Of a DNA stretch of 64,000 bases, positions 53,701-60,995 are shown piece by piece. The stretch is taken from the NCBI GenBank assembly GCA_019828595.1, contig JAHQRK010000002.1, positions 3,534,001 through 3,598,000 of the forward strand, given 5' to 3'. Under the pieces are notes generated by a model. That model was not told the origin of the DNA. It searched no databases and was given only the letters and a program-made list of their open reading frames with translations. Positions within the stretch are counted from its first letter, which is position 1; each line of letters starts with the position of its first letter. This stretch comes from Aphanomyces cochlioides (lineage: Eukaryota > Oomycota > Saprolegniomycetes > Saprolegniales > Verrucalvaceae). The position numbers and the translations under genes are program-made.

Positions 53701-54775
53701 GCACTGCATCTTGACGCATGTTGGGGACTTGCAAAAGCGAAGCGATCTCGACAGCTAACTTCTTCAACGGCAGACGTTGTTTCTCCAATCGTTGAGAATG
53801 GAATTCTTTGAGTTGGGAGCGGATATCATTGACCAGCATGTCGTAGGCCTTGGAGATATTGTGGAATGTTGGAGACTTGTCCAAAAATCGATCCAGACAT
53901 CCATGAACAATCTCGGCCGCTCGTGGTAGACGAAGTAGCCAAGTTGGAGCTTTCCATGATCCAGAGCCATGGCGCAATGTTTGACGCTTTGTGATGATAC
54001 GACAAGCCACGTGGTCAGCCTGTGGAACGTGTGGCATGTGCGTCGCCTTCCAATGACGAAGACCCGCCAAGGTGGACGAACAAAAGATGTAGTCGAGTCG
54101 GTTGGTGAGTGTGGGACTTGTGAAGGCTCGTGCCACGGGGTTTTGACGACGAAACAGATCCACCAGAGACAAACTGTGCATCCATTGTTCCAGTTGAAGG
54201 GTGCCGGCCATGGTGGAGGTACTGGGTCTCAACGAATCCAAATCTTTGTTGAGAGTGCAGTTGAAATCTCCTCCAACAATGTGGAGCGCATGTGGAGGAA
54301 AGTCGCGTGGCAATTCTTCGAAGTAACTTGCTCGTTCTTGGAAGGCTGCCGGCGCATAGATATTGTGGAGAACGACTGTCAGTGGACCCAGAGTACATCG
54401 CACTTGTAGATAACGACCACGAAGCACTGAGTTGTCATGAGGGACTTGAGTGGCGTTCTTCAAAGGAGAGTGAGGATGTATCAACGTAGCCAGACCTCCA
54501 GTGGCTGGCGACGTGGATACTTCAGGGTAAATAGGCTCTTCAAAGAACAAAGAGCCTTCGTGGTTTGTGATGCGTTGCCAATGGAACGCAACACGGTCGT
54601 GGAGACTTGGCGTGCGGAAACGGGTTTCTTGGATAAAGGAAACGTCGTGAACACTTGATAGTTTGTCGAGGATGTACCGATGACTGTTGGAGAAGCCATT
54701 GGTGTTGAGGGAGATGATTTGTGGGTCCCAGTCCACGAGTTCAGTTGGGACATCGGAGAAGTTGTTGTCAATCAT
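50720..54775 (-). CDS. ORF2 protein of copy L, intact: APE endonuclease, reverse transcriptase, zinc motif (1351 residues)
   Basis: Open from the ATG at 54773-54775 to the TGA at 50720-50722. Residues 1 to about 260 are an APE-type endonuclease that nicks target DNA: SLNTNGF (Asn24/26), QET (Glu50), GGDFN (Asp170, Asn172), RLDYIF (Asp228), ADH (Asp254/His255). About 285-450 is a charged, partly coiled-coil-like linker. The RT lies around 500-830: NYRPISLLN, LDFEKAFD (Asp626), GVLQGDPLSP (Gly-Asp 686-687) and FADD (725-728, catalytic aspartates 727-728). A C-terminal CX2CX7HX4C motif spans 1203-1219. No RNase H domain is evident. The order fits L1/Tx1-like LINEs, where this protein performs target-primed reverse transcription in the nucleus. 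All listed catalytic residues are present, so activity is plausible. Confidence 0.95.
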   Translation of the reverse strand: MIDNNFSDVPTELVDWDPQIISLNTNGFSNSHRYILDKLSSVHDVSFIQETRFRTPSLHDRVAFHWQRITNHEGSLFFEEPIYPEVSTSPATGGLATLIHPHSPLKNATQVPHDNSVLRGRYLQVRCTLGPLTVVLHNIYAPAAFQERASYFEELPRDFPPHALHIVGGDFNCTLNKDLDSLRPSTSTMAGTLQLEQWMHSLSLVDLFRRQNPVARAFTSPTLTNRLDYIFCSSTLAGLRHWKATHMPHVPQADHVACRIITKRQTLRHGSGSWKAPTWLLRLPRAAEIVHGCLDRFLDKSPTFHNISKAYDMLVNDIRSQLKEFHSQRLEKQRLPLKKLAVEIASLLQVPNMRQDAVLVDRVRDLQKQIHELQDRDKQFRQDQAFQLHLYKAERSSKFHFMSPVPTPLKKTVFKELVDVNGNVVSNQQGMSDVLVEYYKDLFAAPEVQRSGDEVSSFLTPLTRHKQLPEQAQKELSAPLCANEFYHAIRHSSSNSAPGPNALPFEVLKLAPHKWSLVLELLFTHQLHSHPRLTPMQLVSTLVLLHKKGPKSQAKNYRPISLLNTDVKILTSILAYRLQRHIRHIIHPDQQGFIRRSNIQTNIARLDDMLHHIKLHSPSSMVALLDFEKAFDRVDHAYLLRVLRHYGFPETFVDMVRVLYSGRKSRILVNGFLSKPVHISRGVLQGDPLSPLLFVIALEPMCQLLRQHSNYGIKCGDRYHTGSYFADDSQLYAANETCLHRQLALVQTFCDKSGFRLNVDKTQILTYSQLNGNLASLQVTSDSPVKALGILVAPNLSPLARFNYVFEKFVARLSLWLYKARTMAGKVTILHSICLPVLWYQLAFVPADKDLAKKIDKAMLQFMHGEEINPSSSVHGLRLIKKEILFMPKKSGGLGLHHALALWQQHNRSVMIRCIQAITTPPRKSAMSAWITPGYTLLEKAFHPWGSPRDLLLANGSSAFIRRLYKNPNITPMWKALLSSWFESRWTPYGCPNHISSLDVPLWHNSYLPGLEDLYDQCSTSTQDQANVLASLHITKLSHLLTPCQRVWPASILFDKINRACRQANFVPPTKQWISILVTKLSRLFEIVSEEDAPVFHLPTPSSEWMEWHWIIHPDSSPILLALATSKSAKIRASPAVSSSILPTKHLNLPSNFYEDPKRLTQLAAFLQPDHILPRYGEFIFKTLLRANAMQYLFQYQDPKPTCVFCRVNETYEHFLFSCGYGQSVWYFFKTIQRLLECSFPSTCLEMFYETPKPSDGYYIRGYLKIWPIVRACVYYQIWLQRADRTFRPDLTAKSPMEVAIHAASLIKLHLQQLLVDLPLKKGYTKVFNVLKHLSSDPWLRQHAIPDSVVS

Positions 54776-54853
54776 CACGAGTACAGATGAAAATGAGTAG
54801 AATGGAGGGGTCAGAGGGGAGGTTGAAATGGATTGAAGCAGGGGATAGAAGCC
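54776..54853 (-). other. 78-nt inter-ORF spacer of copy L
   Basis: Pyrimidine-rich in the sense strand, 26 stop-free codons in phase with both ORFs. How ORF2 is translated (reinitiation, internal entry or readthrough of UAA) cannot be read from the sequence. Confidence 0.8.
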
Positions 54854-57800
54854 TTAGAGTTGATCGTCCTCCAAATCGAGGGGATCAATTTCGTCGGCGT
54901 TCATGGAGTGGTGAGCTTTGCTGCAGAGCTCGTCGATGTGGTAATTGTTGGTGATGCTTTTGAGCATCGAGATGGCCGACAAGACGGGAGCCGGCAAAGT
55001 GAACTTCTCGAGATTGTCGCTGAAGTTTTCGATCAAAGCAAACAGCGACCAGTCCGTCAAGCAGTTGGTGTCAGGCAATCTTGTTGCTTCTTGGTTCAAT
55101 AGAACAGTCAGTGCCTCCGAGTTTGTGTAGAGGTCTGGGGCCCGATTTGAGAGGAATAAGTCAATCGTAGCAAGTGCAAAGAGGATGCGCTTGATCTCTG
55201 GTATGTCCGTGGTCAATTCTTCCAAGATTTCTGACGGGTGAATCTTGTATTGAGCCATGAAGTTGACGTGATGTTTGTAGTTGTGAGGCTTGCCTTGAGC
55301 TTTTAACAAAGCCATCTTGCGCTCAATAGTCTTGGTTGCAACAAGTGACTGAAACAAACTGAGGTCTTCATCTTGTGCGTACATAGCATGTGCAACGAGC
55401 TGAGGATCATCTCGCAAAATGCGTTGACATTCGGTGATACTGCCTTCGACTTTCTTGTCTCGAATGATCTTCTTCGCCAATTCGAGGTGGGCTGCAGCAG
55501 ACTTGTCAAGTCGTTGTTTCTTCGCTTTGCCTTTGGTCTTTTTCGGGCGTGGCGCACTTGAATCTTCCAATACAATTCGAGGCACTGCAAAGTCTTCAAA
55601 CGAGAGTTCCACGTCGTCTTCTTCGAGGATATGAAAACGGTTGGATGTCGGCAGGGGATCCAAACGTGGGGACGAAGGCAAAGTACGTTTTGGAGCTGGT
55701 CCAGACCGGTAGCCCGTTACCAATTGAAGGTCCAGCGAGTTCTTGGGCTGCTCACTTGGTGGAGCAAGAGCGGGCGATTCGTTGGTAGACATTTCCACAT
55801 CTTCTTGTTGTTTGTCTTGTCCATTGTTGTTAGGGGGATCGCTGTCACCAGACATATCGACATCAGAGCCATGAGAAGGAGCTGTTGGCTGTGGTTGTTC
55901 ATCTTGACCATCTTCAGATGCCTCAGTTGAGTCGGCCTTGCCTTCCGCATTTGTTCCAGGGTCTTGATCATGATCGTCTCCATCATGTTCAGGTTCTTTT
56001 TCTCCTGACGGAGGAGATTTTGCCGCTGCCTTGGCCGCTTTTGCCTTCGCTTTTTCAGCCTTGGCCTCTGCACGTCGTGAAACAATCGACGGAGGCAATG
56101 TCTTGTTCAGAGCAGCGATCTTGTGCTGAAACACGACGACAAAAGGCTGACCCGACGGATCCGTAATGGTGATTTCGCGTAGTGCGTCGCCGGATTTTGG
56201 CACCAACACTGCAGGAGGCGCAGGCGACTTGAAAATGACTCTCAAATGCGGCGACTTGATGTTCTGACCAGCAGTAGGGTTGAATGCTGCTATCACTGAC
56301 TTGGTCAATGCAGCCATTTTCTTGACAATCGCCTTGGCCATCGAAGGGTGACTGACCTTGTTGAACGTAACGTAGTAGTTGTTGCCATAACGCGAGTACT
56401 TGGGAACCAGGAAGTCTTTGCCACCAAGTCGAAACGTTGTGCCTCCCATTTCCACGCACGTAGACAAGTTGTAACTTGAGATCACAATGGTCTGTGGGTT
56501 CTTCTTGTGGATCAAAATGTTCGGAAATTTGGAGCCCCATAACGAACCAGGATTTTCCTTGACAAATTGATCGCAGATGACTTTTTCGGACCAGTCCTTG
56601 TAGCCTTCGCCCAACTTGACTGTGAGCTCGTACACTTGGGACTGGGGGGTGAGCAAAATGTTTTCAATGAAGGCGTCCATGTCACCAGAGTCTTTGTAGA
56701 ATGCGTCCGCCATGGCCTCGCATCGCGCAATATCGTCATCGGCAATAGCATGAGCACCAGTGTTGCGATGTTTCGCGCCTTTGGGGGCATTGCCTTGCTT
56801 GGAATCTTTCTTGGACGAAGCTGAATCCTTGCCGGGAGTCTTTTGCGTCCATGGATTGGCCCTTTCAGCGTTTTGTTGCTCTTGATCGCCTTGTATTTTG
56901 TCTGCCGCGGTAGGAGGATCAACAGCGCCATTTCCTTGAGCAACGGATTTGTCGACAATGTCTTGATTTGACTGGTCATTGTCATTGTTTGTCGATTGTT
57001 CCTCTTGAATAACTTCTCCAGGAGTATCACACGGCTTCGCTTGGCCGTTAATGTCGCCTGACCCATCAACCTCAGAGTGAATTTGAGTATTTCCCTCGTC
57101 GGTTAAGGCCTCGGTTTCAGTAGAATCCTTCCCCTCGGCGTCTCCAGAGACCATATCCACGTCCTCTTGAGATTTTTCTTCTTCCTCTCCCGTTCTAGGA
57201 GGCTCAGCACAGGGGGCGACGCGGTTGGTGGCTGCTGGCTCAGTCCCATTGGTCACGAGAAAGGCCGGGGCCAGACCCCCAGTGACAGGGGTAGAAGGGG
57301 AATCCATGCCATCCCCGCAGCACGGTGACTGGGGTACACCATTGCTCCGGCGAGAACCCAAATCGGGATACCGCCCCCGCCCCTCCGAAGAGGCCCCTGG
57401 GGGGAAGTAGACAGAACCGCAGGGTGTGCCCATAGGGGGGGCCCTCGTAGCCTCTAGGGCTGGCATGGACCCCGTTTTCTCGCCGCCTTCACTGGGGATC
57501 GACTCCAATTGGAGTCCAGGGAAGCAGCCACCACAGGCACAAGGCTCCAGTGGTTCGCCCTCCTGAGTGAGGGCTTCGCTAGACAAGTTAACGACAGTGG
57601 TCTGGGGGTCAACCACTGACCCACTGAGGTTGACCCCCCTGGAACTCCGGCGAGTGGAGCACCAGGTGAAGCGCTGGTGGAGCGAGACGCAGATTGGTCT
57701 CCAGAGACGCTGTTGGGGTCGAACTCGACCTCCACTTCGGCCCTAGGGTTAGGTGTAGAGACATTACTCACACCACTTCCGCCATCCTGATTGGACGACG

Positions 57801-57891
57801 AAAGTGGGTGAGGTGATACAATACCTGGAATGATGGTGACTCCGTGAGTGTTGGTCTCACGGAGCTCGGAACAGCTGTTGGCGTTGGACAT
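54854..57891 (-). pseudogene. ORF1 protein of copy L, one frameshift
   Basis: The gene runs from the ATG at 57889-57891 to the TAA at 54854-54856. The C run at 57634-57639 has 6 bases instead of 7, at about residue 86. Everything downstream is open for 920 codons. The lesion and flanking substitutions (AGGCTCCAG, CGCTGGTGG) are shared with copy F, so a common ancestor probably carried it. If real, L needs ORF1 protein supplied in trans, or initiation at a later AUG after the run. Confidence 0.9.
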
Positions 57892-57952
57892 TTTGAGCGC
57901 GGCGGCACTTGATAACTTCTTGACTTGAGGGGTACGAGGCAAATTCGGAAGT
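57892..57952 (-). promoter_or_regulatory. 5' UTR of copy L
   Basis: 61 nt, identical in layout to the other complete 5' ends (1647-1707, 11236-11296, 14055-14115, 19917-19977, 23140-23200, 26361-26421, 29583-29643, 31271-31331, 47163-47223). Confidence 0.6.
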
Positions 57953-57967
57953 ATAAATAGAACTTGG
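57953..57967. repeat. Right TSD of copy L
   Basis: Exact partner of 50560-50574; the K 3' UTR resumes after it. Confidence 0.94.
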
Positions 57968-58029
57968 AAAACAGAATATGGCAAAGTGGTCATTGAACAG
58001 GAGATGAAGTGAGTGAGCCGTCAGCTCTC

Positions 58030-59101
58030 TCATGAAACGACGCTGTCAGGAATGGCGTGTTGACGTAACCAGGGGTCCGAAGATAGATGCTTGAGCACAT
58101 TGAATACCTTGGTGTATCCCTTCTTGAGAGGGAGATCAACCAGGAGCTGTTGTAGATGTAGCTTGATCAAAGAGGCAGCATGAATGGCAACTTCCATCGG
58201 ACTCTTCGCTGTGAGGTCGGGTCGAAAGGTGCGATCGGCACGTTGGAGCCATATTTGATAATACACGCAGGCTCGGACAATCGGCCAGATCTTCAGATAG
58301 CCACGGATGTAGTATCCATCGGACGGCTTGGGCGTCTCGTAGAACATTTCCAGACACGTGGACGGAAAGGAACACTCGAGCAGTCGCTGGATTGTCTTGA
58401 AGAAATACCAAACAGATTGACCATATCCACAAGAGAACAGGAAATGCTCGTACGTCTCATTGACACGACAGAAGACACACGTCGGCTTGGGGTCTTGGTA
58501 CTGAAACAGATATTGCATGGCGTTGGCGCGGAGAAGGGTCTTGAAAATGAACTCTCCATATCGAGGGAGAATGTGGTCGGGTTGGAGGAAGGCGGCAAGT
58601 TGGGTAAGGCGCTTGGGGTCTTCGTAAAAGTTGGATGGCAGGTTGAGATGCTTGGTAGGAAGAATGGACGAGCTGACAGCTGGAGAAGCTCTGATCTTAG
58701 CCGATTTCGAAGTCGCAAGCGCCAACAAGATCGGACTCGAGTCAGGGTGAATTATCCAGTGCCATTCCATCCATTCAGAGCTAGGCGTCGGCAAGTGGAA
58801 CACGGGAGCATCCTCTTCAGAAACAATCTCAAACAATCGTGATAACTTGGTCACCAAGATTGAGATCCATTGTTTCGTTGGAGGGACAAAATTGGCTTGG
58901 CGGCAGGCACGGTTGATTTTGTCGAACAAGATCGAAGCTGGCCAAACTCGCTGACACGGAGTCAACAAATGCGACAACTTCGTGATGTGAAGCGAAGCCA
59001 ATATATTGGCTTGGTCTTGCGTCGATGTAGAGCACTGATCGTATAGGTCTTCGAGTCCAGGCAGATACGAGTTGTGCCAAAGGGGAACATCCAAAGATGA
59101 G
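58030..59101 (-). pseudogene. ORF2 protein of copy K, C-terminal 357 codons
   Basis: A 5'-truncated remnant, open from the truncation point to the TGA at 58030-58032, including the zinc motif CX2CX7HX4C. It lacks endonuclease and RT and has no start of its own except internal methionines. The post-stop hairpin is imperfect here (GCTCTC instead of GCTCAC). Confidence 0.88.
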
Positions 59102-59117
59102 GTATTATCAAATATGG
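59102..59117. repeat. Right TSD of copy K
   Basis: Exact partner of 50475-50490. Confidence 0.95.
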
Positions 59118-59336
59118 CTCCAACGTGCCGATCGCACCTTTCGACCCGACCTCACAGCGAAGAGTCCGATGGAAGTTGCCATTCATGCTGCCTCTTTGAT
59201 CAAGCTACATCTACAACAGCTCCTGGTTGATCTCCCTCTCAAGAAGGGATACACCAAGGTATTCAATGTGCTCAAGCATCTATCTTCGGACCCCTGGTTA
59301 CGTCAACACGCCATTCCTGACAGTGTCGTTTCATGA
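59118..59336 (+). pseudogene. ORF2 protein of copy H, fragment 3 (last 73 codons)
   Basis: Completes the H gene to its TGA at 59334-59336. The three H fragments add up to the normal 1351 codons less the single missing base at 49494-49498, which confirms the reconstruction of the two nested insertions. Confidence 0.9.
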
Positions 59337-59481
59337 GTGAGCTGACGGCTCACCACTTCATCTCCTGTTCAATGACCACTTTGCCATATTCTGTTTTCCA
59401 AGTTCTATTTATACAGTACGAGGCAAATTAGTAAGTCATTAGGGCCTTTGCTCAAAAATAAGGTTAATACAACTCATTTAA
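59337..59481 (+). promoter_or_regulatory. 3' UTR of copy H
   Basis: 145 nt in sense orientation. The hairpin after the stop is 59337-59342 with 59348-59353. The inverted-repeat arm is 59416-59436. The terminal sequence is AACTCATTTAA, with no tail. The next base (59482) already belongs to ORF2 of M, and this is the only 3' junction where CCA does not follow at once (TCACCA instead). Confidence 0.85.
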
Positions 59482-59651
59482 TCACCAACCGACTCGACTA
59501 CATCTTTTCTTCGTCCACCTTGGCGGGTCTTCGTCATTGGAAGGCGACGCACATGCCACACGTTCCACAGGCTGACCACGTGGCTTGTCGTATCATCACA
59601 AAGCGTCAAACATTGCGCCATGGCTCTGGATCATGGAAAGCTCCAACTTGG
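59482..59651 (+). pseudogene. ORF2 protein of copy M, fragment 1
   Basis: About residues 224-280, from TNRLDYIF (catalytic Asp228) through QADHVAC to the N insertion point. One residue differs from all other copies: Phe-Ser-Ser instead of Phe-Cys-Ser after the RLDYI block. The N-terminal endonuclease part is missing because of the joint with H. Confidence 0.85.
59637..59651. repeat. Left TSD of copy N
   Basis: AAAGCTCCAACTTGG, 15 bp, is repeated at 60981-60995; one more G before it also matches. Confidence 0.94.
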
Positions 59652-60980
59652 TTAAATGAGTTGTATTAACCTTATTTTTGAGCAAAGGCCCTAATGACTT
59701 ACTAATTTGCCTCGTACTGTATAAATAGAACTTGGAAAACAGAATATGGCAAAGTGGTCATTGAACAGGAGATGAAGTGGTGAGCCGTCAGCTCACTCAT
59801 GAAACGACACTGTCAGGAATGGCGTGTTGACGTAACCAGGGGTCCGAAGATAGATGCTTGAGCACATTGAATACCTTGGTGTATCCCTTCTTGAGAGGGA
59901 GATCAACCAGGAGCTGTTGTAGATGTAGCTTGATCAAAGAGGCAGCATGAATGGCAACTTCCATCGGACTCTTCGCTGTGAGGTCGGGTCGAAAGGTGCG
60001 ATCGGCACGTTGGAGCCATATTTGATAATACACGCAGGCTCGGACAATCGGCCAGATCTTCAGATAGCCACGGATGTAGTATCCATCGGACGGCTTGGGC
60101 GTCTCGTAGAACATTTCCAGACACGTGGACGGAAAGGAACACTCGAGCAGTCGCTGGATTGTCTTGAAGAAATACCAAACAGATTGACCATATCCACAAG
60201 AGAACAGGAAATGCTCGTACGTCTCATTGACACGACAGAAGACACACGTCGGCTTGGGGTCTTGGTACTGAAACAGATATTGCATGGCGTTGGCGCGGAG
60301 AAGGGTCTTGAAAATGAACTCTCCATATCGAGGGAGAATGTGGTCGGGTTGGAGGAAGGCGGCAAGTTGGGTAAGGCGCTTGGGGTCTTCGTAAAAGTTG
60401 GATGGCAGGTTGAGATGCTTGGTAGGAAGAATGGACGAGCTGGCAGCTGGAGAAGCTCTGATCTTAGCCGATTTCGAAGTCGCAAACGCCAACAAGATCG
60501 GACTCGAGTCAGGGTGAATTATCCAGTGCCATTCCATCCATTCAGAGCTTGGCGTCGGCAAGTGGAACACGGGAGCATCCTCTTCAGAAACAATCTCAAA
60601 CAATCGTGATAACTTGGTCACCAAGATTGAGATCCATTGTTTCGTTGGAGGGACAAAATTGGCTTGGCGGCAGGCACGGTTGATTTTGTCGAACAAGATC
60701 GAAGCTGGCCAAACTCGCTGACACGGAGTCAACAAATGCGACAACTTCGTGATGTGAAGCGAAGCCAATACATTGGCTTGGTCTTGCGTCGATGTAGAGC
60801 ACTGATCGTATAGGTCTTCGAGTCCAGGCAGATACGAGTTGTGCCAAAGGGGAACATCCAAAGATGAGATGTGATTTGGACAGCCGTACGGAGTCCAGCG
60901 GGATTCAAACCAGCTACTCAATAAGGCTTTCCACATTGGAGTGATATTGGGATTCTTGTACAGTCGTCTGATGAATGCAG
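59652..60980 (-). mobile_element. LINE copy N, 5'-truncated (1.33 kb)
   Basis: Complete 3' end at 59652, truncated in ORF2 at 60980, flanked by a 15-bp TSD, opposite to its host M. Standard product of incomplete target-primed reverse transcription, with one base of microhomology at the 5' junction. Confidence 0.95.
59797..60980 (-). pseudogene. ORF2 protein of copy N, C-terminal 394 codons
   Basis: Open from the truncation point to the TGA at 59797-59799, containing the zinc motif CX2CX7HX4C but neither endonuclease nor RT. At the truncation the frame continues leftwards into antisense M sequence, which is incidental. No function is expected. Confidence 0.88.
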
Positions 60981-60995
60981 AAAGCTCCAACTTGG
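60981..60995. repeat. Right TSD of copy N
   Basis: Exact partner of 59637-59651. Confidence 0.94.

Larger units (their letters stand above)
50575..57952 (-). mobile_element. LINE copy L, full length (7378 bp), with the only intact ORF2
   Basis: Both ends are complete and a 15-bp TSD flanks the copy, which is inserted in the 3' UTR of K in the same orientation. ORF2 is fully open; ORF1 has a single C-run deletion. L is one of the best candidates for a recently active copy, at nesting depth four (B, H, K, L). Confidence 0.97.
50491..59101 (-). mobile_element. LINE copy K, 5'-truncated, split by copy L
   Basis: Pieces 50491-50574 (last 84 nt of the element) and 57968-59101 (after the right TSD of L) make a 1.2-kb truncated copy flanked by a 16-bp TSD. 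It is inserted near the end of ORF2 of H, in opposite orientation. L landed in its 3' UTR, so two copies of the same 84-nt 3' end stand in direct tandem at 50491-50658. Confidence 0.95.
31271..59481 (+). mobile_element. LINE copy H, complete but split by two nested insertions
   Basis: H has a complete 5' end at 31271 and a complete 3' end at 59481. Its pieces are 31271-35713, 47905-50490 and 59102-59481, and they add up to the 7.38 kb of a full copy once TSDs are removed. It hosts I (with J inside) and K (with L inside). No TSD links its two ends, so one end may have been exchanged with another plus-strand copy. Confidence 0.92.

Noticed and set aside
31271..59481. LTR or DIRS-type element because of the terminal similarity
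   Set aside because: The termini share only a 21-nt inverted, not direct, repeat. ORF2 has an APE endonuclease and no integrase, protease or tyrosine recombinase, and 14-16 bp TSDs with 5' truncation are typical of target-primed LINEs.
59653..59700. Poly(A) or microsatellite tail at the 3' ends
   Set aside because: All 3' ends stop at CATTTAA and the target follows directly; no copy has a tail.
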